This document shows, in pieces, positions 1 through 8,318 of a DNA stretch of 40,987 nucleotides. Every line of letters begins with the position of its first letter. Position 1 is the first letter of the stretch. The notes under the pieces were generated by a model that was not told the origin of the DNA, ran no database searches, and worked only from the letters and a program-made list of their open reading frames with translations. Both the position numbers and the translations under genes were made by a program. The DNA is from Pseudomonadota bacterium (GTDB lineage Bacteria; Pseudomonadota; Gammaproteobacteria; Xanthomonadales; Xanthomonadaceae): positions 1-40,987 of the forward strand of contig JAUMYP010000018.1 in assembly GCA_030528565.1 (NCBI GenBank). The letters are read 5' to 3'.

Positions 1-22
1 TGAGCCTGACAGGCAAGAGAGC

Positions 23-60
23 ACCACAAACCCCGGGAGGAAACTCCCGGGGTTTGTGGT
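23..60 (+). terminator. Perfect 17-bp hairpin with GAAA loop
   Basis: Bases 23-39 and 44-60 are exact reverse complements, closed by a GAAA tetraloop at 40-43. The 3' arm is rich in G and T but no true T run follows. It lies between a possible stop codon at 1-3 (TGA, perhaps the end of the gene upstream) and ruvB. It is most likely a terminator or attenuator for the upstream gene. It ends only about 10 bases before the earliest possible ruvB start, so it could also affect ruvB expression. Confidence 0.55.
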
Positions 61-135
61 TTGTGAAGGATGAAATCAATCAGGCCGTGTGTTGCAGGGC
101 GCAATCTGGCCGCTTCCATGTCAAACTTGCCAGTG

Positions 136-1170
136 ATGGATACCAACCGCCTAATTGCACCTGCTGCCACCCGTGATGACGATGTAACTGATGCCAGTCT
201 GCGCCCGAAGCGTTTGGCCGAGTATCTGGGACAGGTGCCGGTACGCGAGCAGATGCAGATTTATATCGACGCGGCCAAACGCCGGGGGGAAGCCCTTGAC
301 CATGTGCTGATTTTTGGCCCGCCGGGGCTGGGCAAGACCACGCTGTCCAATGTCATCGCCAACGAGCTGGGTGTGAATCTGCGCGTCACCAGTGGCCCGG
401 TGATTGAACGGGCAGGGGATTTGGCGGCGCTTTTGACCAATTTGCAGCCGCACGATGTGCTGTTCATCGACGAAATCCATCGCATGTCGCCGGTGGTGGA
501 AGAAGTGCTGTACCCGGCGATGGAAGATTTTCAAATCGACATCATGATTGGTGAAGGCCCGGCGGCGCGCTCCATCAAGCTGGACCTGCCGCCGTTCACC
601 CTGATTGGCGCCACTACCCGCGCCGGGCTTTTGACTGCGCCGTTGCGTGACCGTTTTGGCATCGTGCAGCGGCTGGAGTTTTATTCAAGCGAAGAACTGA
701 CCTGTATCGTGCAGCGTTCGGCGCAGATTCTCGGTATTGAATGCGCGCCGGAAGGCGCAGCAGAAATCGCCCGGCGCTCGCGCGGCACGCCGCGTATTGC
801 CAACCGCCTGTTGCGCCGGGTGCGCGATTACGCCCAGGTGCGCGCTGATGGCCGCATCCTGCGCGATGTGGCCGCTGCCGCCATGCAGATGCTGAAAGTG
901 GACCCGGAAGGCTTTGATGAGCTTGACCGCCGCCTGCTGCATCTCATCATCGAAAACTTTGATGGCGGCCCGGTGGGGGTGGAGTCCCTGGCGGCGGCGC
1001 TCAGCGAGGAGCGCGGCACGCTGGAGGATGTCATCGAGCCGTATCTCATCCAGCAAGGGTTCCTGGTGCGTACTGCGCGCGGCCGGATGGCAACACACAA
1101 AGCCTGGCGGCATCTGGGCTTTAGCCCGCGTGCGGCCGCGACCGACTTGTTCCAGGAGCCTGCGCCATGA
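136..1170 (+). CDS. ruvB: Holliday junction branch migration helicase RuvB
   Basis: RuvB is the AAA+ motor that, with RuvA, drives branch migration of Holliday junctions in recombinational repair. With the start used here it has 344 residues, the usual family length. Visible motifs are Walker A GPPGLGKT (about 61-68), Walker B FIDEIH (about 110-115), the ATTRAG sensor and the RDRFG arginine motif (about 171-175), followed by the C-terminal winged helix. The reading frame is open back to an ATG at 70. I chose the ATG at 136 because the protein then begins [16 protein letters not shown], matching Xanthomonas-type RuvB N-termini. ATG 118 is also possible. None has a well-spaced ribosome site; an AAGG abuts the ATG at 70. 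The stop overlaps the ybgC start by four bases (ATGA), indicating translational coupling to the Tol-Pal operon. Confidence 0.97.
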   Translation: MDTNRLIAPAATRDDDVTDASLRPKRLAEYLGQVPVREQMQIYIDAAKRRGEALDHVLIFGPPGLGKTTLSNVIANELGVNLRVTSGPVIERAGDLAALLTNLQPHDVLFIDEIHRMSPVVEEVLYPAMEDFQIDIMIGEGPAARSIKLDLPPFTLIGATTRAGLLTAPLRDRFGIVQRLEFYSSEELTCIVQRSAQILGIECAPEGAAEIARRSRGTPRIANRLLRRVRDYAQVRADGRILRDVAAAAMQMLKVDPEGFDELDRRLLHLIIENFDGGPVGVESLAAALSEERGTLEDVIEPYLIQQGFLVRTARGRMATHKAWRHLGFSPRAAATDLFQEPAP

Positions 1171-1580
1171 GCCGTTTTGAATGGCCGGTGCGGATTTATT
1201 GGGAAGATACCGATGCCGGGGGCGTGGTCTATCACGCCCAGTATCTGGCCTTTATGGAACGCGCCCGCAGCGAATGGATGCGCGCCATCGGCCATGGTCA
1301 GGAACTTTTGCGCCAGCAATATGGTCTGGCTTTCGTGGTGCGGGCGATGCAAATCGACTTCCGTGCCCCGGCGCGGCTGGATGATTTGCTCTCGGTCAGC
1401 GTCAGGCTTGCACAATGCCGGCGGGCAAGCCTGGTGCTTGCCCAGGAGATTTGCTGCACCGGGCGTCTGCTTGTGGATGCCGAGGTGAAAATCGCCGCGG
1501 TTTCCGCAGATACTTTCCGCCCTGTTGCCATCCCCGATGAACTGCTGGCGCAGCTCAATCCCGTTTCTGAAGCAATCTGA
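1167..1580 (+). CDS. ybgC: Tol-Pal-associated acyl-CoA thioesterase YbgC
   Basis: A 137-residue single-domain hotdog-fold thioesterase of the 4-hydroxybenzoyl-CoA thioesterase group, which hydrolyses acyl-CoA in the cytoplasm and is linked to phospholipid metabolism at the Tol-Pal complex. The signature [13 protein letters not shown] (residues 11-23) contains the expected catalytic Asp16, followed by [12 protein letters not shown] on the long helix. It overlaps ruvB by four bases and is followed 14 bases later by tolQ, the standard gammaproteobacterial ybgC-tolQ order. The whole domain is intact. Confidence 0.95.
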   Translation: MSRFEWPVRIYWEDTDAGGVVYHAQYLAFMERARSEWMRAIGHGQELLRQQYGLAFVVRAMQIDFRAPARLDDLLSVSVRLAQCRRASLVLAQEICCTGRLLVDAEVKIAAVSADTFRPVAIPDELLAQLNPVSEAI

Positions 1581-1594
1581 TTAGGAGTACCCGG

Positions 1595-2359
1595 ATGCAG
1601 CCGATGCAAGCCGCCTTGCAAGTCACCACACAGTCGCTGGACGCAGCAGCGCCCGGCGTGGCCGTCACCGAGGGCGCAGGCAGCGCCGCAGCGATGCCTG
1701 TTGACCTGGATATGTGGCAGTTGATTGTGCACGCCTCGCTGCCGGTGCAACTGGTGATGCTGCTGCTGCTGCTGGCCTCGCTGGCCTCGTGGGTGATTAT
1801 CCTGCGCAAGAAAAAAGTGCTGGACAGGGCGCTGCAAGAAGCCGATGACTTTGAGGAACGGTTCTGGTCGGGTGCCGACCTTGGCAAGTTGTATGAGAGC
1901 GCCCAGCGCAATGCCGAGGGCGGCATGGAGGCCATCTTTGAGGCCGGTTTCCGCGAGTTCAACAAAAGCCGGCGCCGTGGGCTTGAGGACGGCCGCCTGC
2001 AACTGGAGGCCGCGCAGCGCGCCATGCGCGCGACCTCATCGCGTGAAATCGACGGGCTGGAGCGCAACCTGGAATTCCTGGCCAATGTCGGTTCCATCAG
2101 CCCCTATGTCGGCCTGTTCGGCACCGTCTGGGGCATCATGATTTCCTTCCAGGGTCTGGCAAATGTGAAGGAAGCCACCATCGCCACCGTGGCGCCGGGG
2201 ATTTCCGAGGCACTCATCGCCACGGCGATGGGCTTGTTTGCCGCCATTCCGGCGGTCTGGGCGTATAACCGCTATGCCACCCGGGTGGAGCGTGTGGCGG
2301 TCAGGTACGATGCCTTCCAGGAGGAATTTTCCTCCATCCTGCAACGCCAGGCGGAGTAA
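1595..2359 (+). CDS. tolQ: Tol-Pal proton-channel subunit TolQ
   Basis: TolQ is the MotA/ExbB-type inner-membrane protein that forms the proton-driven motor with TolR, energising TolA during cell constriction. It has 254 residues and three membrane segments: about 49-70, 165-187 and 198-222. The last two carry the conserved channel stretches (VGLFGTVWGIM and ISEALIATAMGLFAAIPA). Relative to the 230-residue E. coli protein it has about 25 extra N-terminal residues rich in Ala and Gln. The start is supported by AGGAGT eight bases upstream. tolR follows six bases after the stop. Confidence 0.97.
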   Translation: MQPMQAALQVTTQSLDAAAPGVAVTEGAGSAAAMPVDLDMWQLIVHASLPVQLVMLLLLLASLASWVIILRKKKVLDRALQEADDFEERFWSGADLGKLYESAQRNAEGGMEAIFEAGFREFNKSRRRGLEDGRLQLEAAQRAMRATSSREIDGLERNLEFLANVGSISPYVGLFGTVWGIMISFQGLANVKEATIATVAPGISEALIATAMGLFAAIPAVWAYNRYATRVERVAVRYDAFQEEFSSILQRQAE

Positions 2360-2365
2360 GCGGCC

Positions 2366-2797
2366 ATGTCGCGCCGTTATCGCAAGCGCAAGCTCAAGGC
2401 CGAAATCAACGTCGTGCCGTATATCGACGTGATGCTGGTCTTGCTCATCATCTTCATGGTGACCGCACCGCTGCTCAATCTTGGCGTGGATGTGGAGCTG
2501 CCGCAGTCGCAGGCCAAGTCGATTCAGAACAAGGAAGACCCGGTGGTGGTGAGTGTGGATAGGGCAGGGCGCACCTTCCTGACCATTCAGGGCGATGCCA
2601 ACCGGGAAATGCCGTATCAGGAAATGCTCTCGCGTGTCGGTGCGTTTGTGCGCCAGAACCCGCAGGTGGCGGTGTATGTGGCCGCTGACCAGAACGCCAG
2701 CTACCAGACCGTGTATGACGTGCTGAGCGACCTGCAAGGCGCGGGGGTGCCGCGCGTGGGGCTGATGAGCACGCCTGCGGAGAAGTCCCGCCGATGA
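2366..2797 (+). CDS. tolR: Tol-Pal motor subunit TolR
   Basis: TolR (ExbD/TolR family, 143 residues) is the single-pass partner of TolQ. A basic cytoplasmic N-terminus (SRRYRKRKLKAE) precedes the membrane helix at about 17-37. This contains Asp21 in PYIDVMLVLLIIF, the equivalent of the proton-carrying Asp23 of E. coli TolR. The rest is the periplasmic peptidoglycan-binding domain. GGAG lies before the ATG. Its stop overlaps the start of tolA by four bases (ATGA). Confidence 0.97.
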   Translation: MSRRYRKRKLKAEINVVPYIDVMLVLLIIFMVTAPLLNLGVDVELPQSQAKSIQNKEDPVVVSVDRAGRTFLTIQGDANREMPYQEMLSRVGAFVRQNPQVAVYVAADQNASYQTVYDVLSDLQGAGVPRVGLMSTPAEKSRR

Positions 2798-3849
2798 GAG
2801 CCTCGCGCGCCGATACCGTGCAAGCCGTGGCGCTGGCTGTCGTCCTGCACCTGCTGCTGGCTGCGCTGATATTCATCGGTTTTGGCTGGTTGCGCAAAAC
2901 TGCCGAGCCTGCCGCCGGGGCGCCAGTGGTGGAAGCGGAAATGGTGGACGTGGGCGATTTGTCCGCACGCATGCAGCGGGTGCTGGCCAACCGCCAGGAA
3001 GCCGAAGCGGCGGTCGCTGAACCTGAGCCAGCGCCCTTGCCCGAGGCGCTGGAGGAAACCGAGGTTGAAGCTGCGCCGCCTCCGCCGCAGCCGGAACCTG
3101 AACCGGCACCGCAGGAAGCGGTAAAACCGCCGCAGCCTGCGCAGCAGCCGCCCCAAGTCAAGCCGGATACCCGCGAACAGGAAGAAGCCCGCCGCGAGGC
3201 CATCAACCGCGAAAAACGCGAGCGCGAGCAGGAAGCGCGCCGCAGGCAGGAGCAAATCGAGCTGCAACGTCGTCAGGAACAGCAGGCGCGTGCCGAGGCG
3301 GAAGCCAAGGCGCGCGCTGAACGTGAGACCCGCGCCCGTGCCGAGGCCGAGCAGCGCCGTCGTCGTGCCGAGGCAGAAGCCAAAGCCCGCGCCGAGCGTG
3401 AGGCAAGAGCCAAGGCCGAAGCTGATGCCAAAGCCCGTGCCGAGCGTGAAGCAAGGGCCAGGGCGCTGGCCGAAGCGCGTGCCCAGCAACAGGCCGATGC
3501 CCAGGCGCGCGCGGCTGCGCGCAGTGCGGGCGCCAGCGGAAATTCCGGTGCCGCGCAAGGGCAGGGGCGTGATACCCGCGGTGAATGGCTGGCACTGGTG
3601 GTCGGCGAGATTGAAAAGCAATGGAGCCGTCCGGAAGAAGTGCCGCGCGGCCAGCGTTGCCCAATCCGTATCCGCTTGCTGCCCGGTGGCGAAGTGCTCT
3701 CGGCTGAAGTGCAGGCCAGTTGCCCATACAGTGAGGCCAACCGCCGCAGCGTGGAGGCGGCGGTGATGCGCGCCAGCCCGCTGCCGCTGAAGGGCAACGA
3801 GAACCTTGCCATCCGTGACTTTGTGGTCAACTTCTATCCCTCGCGCTGA
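2794..3849 (+). CDS. tolA: Tol-Pal bridging protein TolA
   Basis: TolA spans the periplasm and links the TolQR motor to TolB and Pal at the outer membrane. The 351 residues divide into an N-terminal membrane anchor (about 10-33), a Pro/Glu-rich linker (about 60-130), a long Ala/Glu/Arg/Lys helix (about 130-250) made of imperfect AEAKARAERE-like repeats, and a C-terminal globular domain (about 260-351) with two cysteines in the expected region (QRCPIRI and ASCPYSEAN). The helical repeat explains the low-complexity DNA at about 3285-3480. tolB follows about 100 bases later, so it may have some independent expression. Confidence 0.95.
   Translation: MRASRADTVQAVALAVVLHLLLAALIFIGFGWLRKTAEPAAGAPVVEAEMVDVGDLSARMQRVLANRQEAEAAVAEPEPAPLPEALEETEVEAAPPPPQPEPEPAPQEAVKPPQPAQQPPQVKPDTREQEEARREAINREKREREQEARRRQEQIELQRRQEQQARAEAEAKARAERETRARAEAEQRRRRAEAEAKARAEREARAKAEADAKARAEREARARALAEARAQQQADAQARAAARSAGASGNSGAAQGQGRDTRGEWLALVVGEIEKQWSRPEEVPRGQRCPIRIRLLPGGEVLSAEVQASCPYSEANRRSVEAAVMRASPLPLKGNENLAIRDFVVNFYPSR
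3285..3480 (+). repeat. Imperfect repeats encoding the TolA helix
   Basis: Tandem-like, imperfect units of roughly 24-60 bases (variants of GCCGAGGCAGAAGCCAARGC and GCGTGARGCAAGRGCC) encode the ARAERE/AEAKA repeats of TolA domain II. They are low-complexity coding sequence and probably change length between strains by slippage or unequal recombination. Confidence 0.6.
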
Positions 3850-3950
3850 TGCCGATGCTGAATTGCCATTCATCAAGCTGCTGCAAGCGCGCTAATCTTT
3901 CCCGCGTCAATGACTGCGACTGTCAATTCATGAAACCCAATACCGTTTTG

Positions 3951-5231
3951 ATGAAACGCTTTTTGATGGCTGTTTTGCTGCTGCTTTACACCGGGTTTGC
4001 CTGGGCACAGCAGGCCGAAGTTGACCTGGTGGGGGGACGTGATTCGGCCACCGCCATTGCCGTGGTGCCTTTTGGCGGTGACAAGGGCGCGGAAATCGCC
4101 GCGATTGTCACGGCGGATTTGGCGCGCTCCGGCCGCTTCCGGCCACTGCCCGAGCGTGACATGGTTGAGCGCCCGACCGCGGCCAGTGAAGTCAATTATC
4201 CTTTTTGGCGCACACTGGGGCAGGAATGGCTGCTGGTGGGGCGGGTGAGTGGCGATTTGATTGTGCAGTACGAGCTGTTTGACCTTGCCAAACAAGAGCG
4301 TGTGATTGGCCTGGTCAAGACCGGCCCGGCCACCTCGCTGCGTGATATCGCCCACCAGATTGCCGATGAAGTCTATGAAAAGGTCACCGGCACCCGTGGC
4401 GCATTCTGGACGCGGGTGGCCTATGTCGCCGTCAATGGCCTTGGCAAGAATGCCCGCTACGCCATCATGGTGGCCGATGCTGATGGCCATCGTGCACGCA
4501 CGGTCGCCAATTCCAATTTCCCGCTGATGTCGCCAGCCTGGAGCCCGGATGGCAAGCGCCTGGCCTATGTCAGCTTTGAAAGCGGCAATTCGGCCATCTA
4601 TGTGCAAGACCTGGGCAGCGGCCAGCGCGAGCGTGTGGCGGGCTTTGCCGGTATCAACAGCGCCCCGGCGTTTTCGCCCGATGGCCGCAAGCTGGCCATG
4701 ACGCTGTCCAAAAGCGGCAATCCGGAAATCTATGTGATGGATTTGGGCAGCCGCGCACTGACGCAAATCACCCGCCAGTCCGGCATTGATACCAGCGCCA
4801 GCTGGAGCCATGACGGCACGCATCTGTATTTCACCTCCGACCGTGGCGGCCGCCCGCAGATTTATCGCGCCTTGGCCAGTGGCGGCGGCGAAACCCGCGT
4901 GACCTTCCAGGGCGGCTACAACACCGATGCCGACCTTTCTGCGGATGGCCAAAAAATGGTGGTGGTGCAGGGTGGCGGTAACAGCTATCGCGTGGCACTG
5001 ATGGACAGCAGCCTTGGCAGCCCGCGCTGGAGCCTGATTTCCCCGGGTAGCCTGGATGAGGCGCCGAGCCTGGCGCCGAACGGCGCTATGGTGGTCTATG
5101 CCGGGCGTGCAGGCGCCGGCGGTGCCTTGTATGTTGTCTCCACTGATGGCAGGGTACGCGAACGCCTGCCCGCCGCGGGGGCCGATATCCGTGACCCGGC
5201 ATGGTCGCCGTATCGTGAAACCCGTCCTTGA
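3951..5231 (+). CDS. tolB: Tol-Pal periplasmic beta-propeller TolB
   Basis: TolB is the periplasmic Tol-Pal component that binds Pal and TolA. With the start used it has 426 residues, typical of the family. It has a signal peptide (MKRFLMAVLLLLYTGFAWA, then QQAEVDLVGG), an N-terminal domain of about 140 residues, and a six-bladed propeller with repeated WSPDGK/FSPDGR/WSHDGT motifs (e.g. SPAWSPDGKRLAYVSFESGN, and SGNPEIYVMDLG). The frame is open to an ATG at 3849, abutting the tolA stop, with another ATG at 3930. I preferred 3951 because it gives a normal signal peptide; the upstream residues are Cys-rich and unlike TolB. No start has a good ribosome site. Confidence 0.95.
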   Translation: MKRFLMAVLLLLYTGFAWAQQAEVDLVGGRDSATAIAVVPFGGDKGAEIAAIVTADLARSGRFRPLPERDMVERPTAASEVNYPFWRTLGQEWLLVGRVSGDLIVQYELFDLAKQERVIGLVKTGPATSLRDIAHQIADEVYEKVTGTRGAFWTRVAYVAVNGLGKNARYAIMVADADGHRARTVANSNFPLMSPAWSPDGKRLAYVSFESGNSAIYVQDLGSGQRERVAGFAGINSAPAFSPDGRKLAMTLSKSGNPEIYVMDLGSRALTQITRQSGIDTSASWSHDGTHLYFTSDRGGRPQIYRALASGGGETRVTFQGGYNTDADLSADGQKMVVVQGGGNSYRVALMDSSLGSPRWSLISPGSLDEAPSLAPNGAMVVYAGRAGAGGALYVVSTDGRVRERLPAAGADIRDPAWSPYRETRP

Positions 5232-5261
5232 TTGTTTCCAGTCCGTAAAGGAGTAAACCCG

Positions 5262-5792
5262 ATGTCCCAGCTCTCCCGTATCCTGATTGCCGCCGTACTG
5301 TGTACCGGCGTGGTGGCCTGTAGCAAGAAAGTAAAAGAAGTGGCGCCACCGCCGAGCACGGGCAATACTGCGGCCAGCCCGACGGAAACCACGCCCGCCC
5401 CGTATACCCCGGCACCGGGTGCCTATAGCGCGGAAGACCTGAACCGCGATGCCTGCCTGCGCCAGCGTTCGCTGTATTTCGATTTGGACAGGGATGGCGT
5501 CAAGCCCGAGTTCCAGAGCCTGATTCTGTGCCATGCCAAATACCTGCGTGACCGGCCGATGGCGCGCCTGACGCTGGAAGGCAATACCGATGAGCGCGGC
5601 AGCCAGGAATACAACCTTGGCCTGGGTGAGCGCCGCGCCGCCGCCGTGGCACTGGCCTTGCAGGCGCAAGGTGCCAACCCGGCGCAGATAAGCGTGGTGA
5701 GCTTTGGCGAGGAGCGTCCGGAATGCCGCCAATCCAATGAATCGTGCTGGTCGCAGAACCGTCGCGCCGACCTTAACTACACCGTACCCTGA
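5262..5792 (+). CDS. pal: Peptidoglycan-associated lipoprotein Pal
   Basis: Pal is the outer-membrane lipoprotein that binds meso-DAP peptidoglycan and interacts with TolB and TolA. The start at 5262 has a clear AAAGGAGT ribosome site eight bases upstream; the in-frame ATG at 5232 would only add a non-signal extension. The 176-residue product has a lipobox with the lipidated Cys20 (VVAC, then SKK), a flexible Pro/Thr/Ala linker (about 25-55), and an OmpA-like domain (about 65-176). This includes the diagnostic LEGNTDERGSQEYNLGLGERRA motif, split here as LEGNTDERGS and QEYNLGLGERRA, containing the peptidoglycan-binding Asp and Arg. Confidence 0.97.
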   Translation: MSQLSRILIAAVLCTGVVACSKKVKEVAPPPSTGNTAASPTETTPAPYTPAPGAYSAEDLNRDACLRQRSLYFDLDRDGVKPEFQSLILCHAKYLRDRPMARLTLEGNTDERGSQEYNLGLGERRAAAVALALQAQGANPAQISVVSFGEERPECRQSNESCWSQNRRADLNYTVP

Positions 5793-5797
5793 TTGCC

Positions 5798-6589
5798 ATG
5801 AAAAAGACCCATTCCCTGCTGCTTGCCAGTACCGTTGCGCTGCCCTTGCTGATGCCGTTTGCCGCCGATGCGCAGCGCCGCCCGAGCATCTCCGACCGCG
5901 TGACGGCGCTGGAGCAGCAGGCGAATGCGCCTTCGCCTGCGCTTGAGCTTTTGCGCCAGATTGAGGAGATGCGTGGGGAAATCCGCGCCCTGCGTGCCCA
6001 GGTGGAAGAAATGCAGCACCAGAACGAGCAGGCCGCCAACAGCGCGCGCACCCGCTATCTGGATGTCGATGCGCGTTTGCAGCGGCTGGAAAACATGAGC
6101 CAGCCCGCTGAAGTGGTGGTGGATGAAAACGGCAATGTGCTGGCGCAAAGCCCGGCAGATGCACCAGCGCCAGCTGCCGATGCGCCAGCAGCGCCTGCGG
6201 CTCCGGCGACTCCCGATGAGCGTTCCAGTTACGAGGCGGCGCTTTCAGCCTTGCGCGCCGGGCAATACGCCGATGCCGCGCGGCTGTTCACGGTGTTTCT
6301 GGACAAATATCCGAACGGCGCCTATGCCCCCAATGCGGTGTACTGGCTGGGTGAGAGCTATTACGTCACCGGCAATTACGCCCTGGCGCTGGATGAATTC
6401 AAAATCCTGGTACAGCGTTGGCCGCGTCATGACAAGGCGCCGGGTGGGCTTTTGAAAGTGGGGCTTTCGCAAATCGGCCTGAAACAACAGGCTGAAGGCC
6501 GCCGCACGCTGGAGGCCGTTGCCCAGCAATATCCCGGCACCGATGCCGCCCGTACCGCGCAGCAGCGCCTGCGCAATCTGGGAAACTGA
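5798..6589 (+). CDS. cpoB: Cell division coordinator CpoB (YbgF)
   Basis: CpoB is the periplasmic last protein of the Tol-Pal operon; in E. coli it coordinates outer-membrane constriction with PBP1B-driven peptidoglycan synthesis. The 263-residue product has a signal peptide (1-25, ending AADA before QRRPS), a trimerising coiled coil (about 30-90, e.g. LLRQIEEMRGEIRALRAQVEEM), an Ala/Pro-rich linker (about 118-142), and a C-terminal TPR domain with three repeats (SYEAALSALRAGQYADAARLF, then two further units ending near residue 260). It starts five bases after pal, with no obvious ribosome site, so it may rely on coupling to pal. Confidence 0.94.
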   Translation: MKKTHSLLLASTVALPLLMPFAADAQRRPSISDRVTALEQQANAPSPALELLRQIEEMRGEIRALRAQVEEMQHQNEQAANSARTRYLDVDARLQRLENMSQPAEVVVDENGNVLAQSPADAPAPAADAPAAPAAPATPDERSSYEAALSALRAGQYADAARLFTVFLDKYPNGAYAPNAVYWLGESYYVTGNYALALDEFKILVQRWPRHDKAPGGLLKVGLSQIGLKQQAEGRRTLEAVAQQYPGTDAARTAQQRLRNLGN

Positions 6590-6615
6590 TTTTCCCGACG
6601 CGATAAAATCCTTGC

Positions 6616-7293
6616 ATGAATCAAGCTAGTTCCGAATCTGCCGCAGCTGCGGCGGATCGTCTTCGCATCACTGAAATCTTCTGCTCGCTACAGGGCGAGT
6701 CGCGCAGCGTCGGCTGGCCGACGGTCTTTGTGCGCCTGACCGGCTGCCCGCTACGCTGCGGCTATTGCGATACCACCTATTCCTTTCATGGCGGCCAGTG
6801 GCAGGCGATTGATGCCATCGTGGATGAAGTGCGCAGCCACGGCGTGCGCCATGTCTGTGTCACCGGCGGCGAGCCGCTGGCGCAAAAACGCTGCATCCAG
6901 TTGCTGCAAAAACTCTGCGATGCGGGCTTTGAAGTGTCACTGGAAACCTCCGGTGCCATCGACATCAGCCAGGTGGATAGCCGCGTGATTCGCGTGGTGG
7001 ATGTCAAAACCCCGGGCTCGGGTGAGGCCGCCCGGAATCACTGGCCGAACCTTGAACAATTGCAGCCCAAAGACCAGGTGAAGTTCGTGATTTGCTCGCG
7101 CGCCGATTACGACTGGTCGCGCAGCGTATTGCAGGAGCACCGCCTGGCCGAACGCTGCGAAGTGCTGTTTTCACCCAGCTACACGCAAGTCGCCCCGCGT
7201 GAGTTGGCCGAATGGATAATTGCAGACCGTCTGCCGGTACGCTTCCAGATGCAGTTGCACAAACAGCTTTGGGGGGAGGAACAAGGCCGATGA
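6616..7293 (+). CDS. queE: 7-carboxy-7-deazaguanine synthase QueE
   Basis: QueE is a radical-SAM enzyme converting 6-carboxytetrahydropterin to 7-carboxy-7-deazaguanine, on the way to preQ0 and queuosine in tRNA. The 225-residue protein carries the cluster motif CPLRCGYC with Cys44, Cys48 and Cys51 (CX3CX2C), preceded by the substrate-binding [19 protein letters not shown] region. TGGEPL and ETSG follow. It begins 26 bases after cpoB and overlaps queC by four bases (ATGA). A position in the Tol-Pal operon next to queC is common in gammaproteobacteria. Confidence 0.96.
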   Translation: MNQASSESAAAAADRLRITEIFCSLQGESRSVGWPTVFVRLTGCPLRCGYCDTTYSFHGGQWQAIDAIVDEVRSHGVRHVCVTGGEPLAQKRCIQLLQKLCDAGFEVSLETSGAIDISQVDSRVIRVVDVKTPGSGEAARNHWPNLEQLQPKDQVKFVICSRADYDWSRSVLQEHRLAERCEVLFSPSYTQVAPRELAEWIIADRLPVRFQMQLHKQLWGEEQGR

Positions 7294-7988
7294 ATCAAAC
7301 CGCAAAAAAACGCGCCGTGGTGCTGGTTTCCGGCGGCATGGACTCGGCCGTGGTCGCGGCCATCGCCCGAGAGCAGGGCTTCGAGGTTTATGCGCTTTCC
7401 GTGGCCTACGGCCAGCGCCATGAATCGGAGCTGGCTGCCGCTGCCCGCGTGGCGGCCATGACCGGCGCTGCCGCACACAAGACCGTCAATGTCGATTTGC
7501 GCAGCATCGGCGGCTCGGCACTGACCGATGATATTTCCGTGCCCACCGACCAGGACGGCCACCAAATCGGCCAGGATATTCCCAGCACCTATGTGCCGGC
7601 GCGCAATACCATCATGCTGTCGGTGGCGCTGGGCTGGGCCGAAGTACTGGATGCCCGCGACATCTTCTGCGGCGTCAATGCGGTGGACTATTCCGGCTAT
7701 CCCGACTGCCGCCCGGAATTTATCGAAGCCTTTGAGCGCCTGGCCAACCTGGCCACCAGAGCCGGCGTCGAAAGCGGCGGCTTCCGCATCCATGCGCCGC
7801 TGATGGCGATGAGCAAGGGCGAGATTGTGCAGCGTGGCGTGGCGTTGGGCGTGGACTTTTCGCAAACCGTCAGCTGCTACCAGGCCGATAGCGAGGGACG
7901 TGCCTGCGGACATTGCGATGCCTGTGTTTTGCGCGCGCAAGGCTTCAAAGCTGCAAAAGTCTTGGACAACACCCGATATGTTGTGTAA
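7290..7988 (+). CDS. queC: 7-cyano-7-deazaguanine synthase QueC
   Basis: QueC uses ATP and ammonia to turn QueE's product into preQ0. The 232-residue protein has the PP-loop SGGMDSAV near the N-terminus. The C-terminal zinc site has four cysteines in [21 protein letters not shown], here shown as SCYQADSEG and [10 protein letters not shown]. The start at 7290 is chosen over an upstream in-frame ATG at 7212 because it has a strong GGGGGGAGGA ribosome site, gives the family N-terminus ([14 protein letters not shown]) and forms an ATGA overlap with queE. The end of the gene contains the promoter of the following tRNA. Confidence 0.96.
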   Translation: MNQTAKKRAVVLVSGGMDSAVVAAIAREQGFEVYALSVAYGQRHESELAAAARVAAMTGAAAHKTVNVDLRSIGGSALTDDISVPTDQDGHQIGQDIPSTYVPARNTIMLSVALGWAEVLDARDIFCGVNAVDYSGYPDCRPEFIEAFERLANLATRAGVESGGFRIHAPLMAMSKGEIVQRGVALGVDFSQTVSCYQADSEGRACGHCDACVLRAQGFKAAKVLDNTRYVV

Positions 7989-7991
7989 GAT
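7962..7991 (+). promoter_or_regulatory. Probable sigma-70 promoter for tRNA-Lys
   Basis: TTGGAC (7962-7967) and TAAGAT (7986-7991) are separated by 18 bases and lie across the end of queC, about 30 bases upstream of the tRNA. A GC-rich discriminator (GCGCAGCCC) follows, as is usual for stable-RNA promoters under stringent control. The assignment is by pattern only. Confidence 0.55.
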
Positions 7992-8021
7992 GCGCAGCCC
8001 GGCCAACGCCGGAAGCTACAA

Positions 8022-8097
8022 GGGCCGTTAGCTCAGTCGGTAGAGCAGCTGACTTTTAATCAGTTGGTCGATGGTTCGAATCCATCACGGCCCACCA
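8022..8097 (+). tRNA. tRNA-Lys (anticodon TTT)
   Basis: A complete 76-base cloverleaf. The acceptor stem is GGGCCGT with ACGGCCC, the D arm is GCTC with GAGC, the anticodon stem is CTGA with TCAG (plus a G-T pair) around the loop CTTTTAA, and the T arm is GATGG-TTCGAAT-CCATC. The discriminator A is followed by an encoded CCA (8095-8097). The anticodon TTT decodes AAA/AAG. The sequence is very close to E. coli tRNA-Lys. Confidence 0.99.
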
Positions 8098-8105
8098 TAC
8101 AAAAC

Positions 8106-8136
8106 AAAGGCTTGCGATTACTCGCAAGCCTTTTTT
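8106..8136 (+). terminator. Rho-independent terminator of tRNA-Lys
   Basis: AAAGGCTTGCGA (8106-8117) pairs perfectly with TCGCAAGCCTTT (8122-8133) around the loop TTAC. The T run at 8131-8136 follows, eight bases after the tRNA. It is a textbook intrinsic terminator. Confidence 0.92.
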
Positions 8137-8139
8137 GCA

Positions 8140-8318
8140 GCTGCCGGGAAAATTGGATATTCAGTTCCATCATCAGCTGGAGCAGTTCAATTCTGAAGCG
8201 TTCAGGCGGGTAATCCCACTGTTTGCAGATGAATTCGTAGGGTGTGAGTTCGCTCAGGCTCTTGAGTCTGCGGGCAAAGTTGTAGGTGTTGATGAAGCTG
8301 TTCAGATGTGGGGGCCGC
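8140..8318 (-). pseudogene. C-terminal remnant of IS481-family transposase
   Basis: On the minus strand this stretch encodes LNSFINTYNFARRLKSL then SELTPYEFICKQWDYPPERF. This is the typical C-terminus of IS481-type DDE transposases (compare the recalled family pattern DAYNFARRLKTLKGLTPYEFICKCW..EPERF). Everything upstream, including the catalytic core, is missing. The last residues diverge after PERF, and the frame runs on through the tRNA terminator without a proper stop. It is directly joined at about 8318 to a fragment of an unrelated IS3-family transposase. Confidence 0.75.

Noticed and set aside
3873-6164. A 763-residue open frame on the minus strand opposite tolB and pal
   Set aside because: It is antisense to two clear genes. 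Its composition (His/Gln/Ala/Arg-rich, no domain) is what a GC-rich genome gives opposite coding sequence.
6590-6615. Possible preQ1 riboswitch upstream of queE
   Set aside because: Only 26 bases separate cpoB and queE, too short for a preQ1 aptamer plus expression platform, and no C-rich loop or A-rich tail is visible.
8060-8140. Minus-strand coding tail ending in VGRDGFEPSTN
   Set aside because: This peptide is the antisense of the tRNA-Lys T arm and acceptor stem, a frequent annotation artefact, not a protein.
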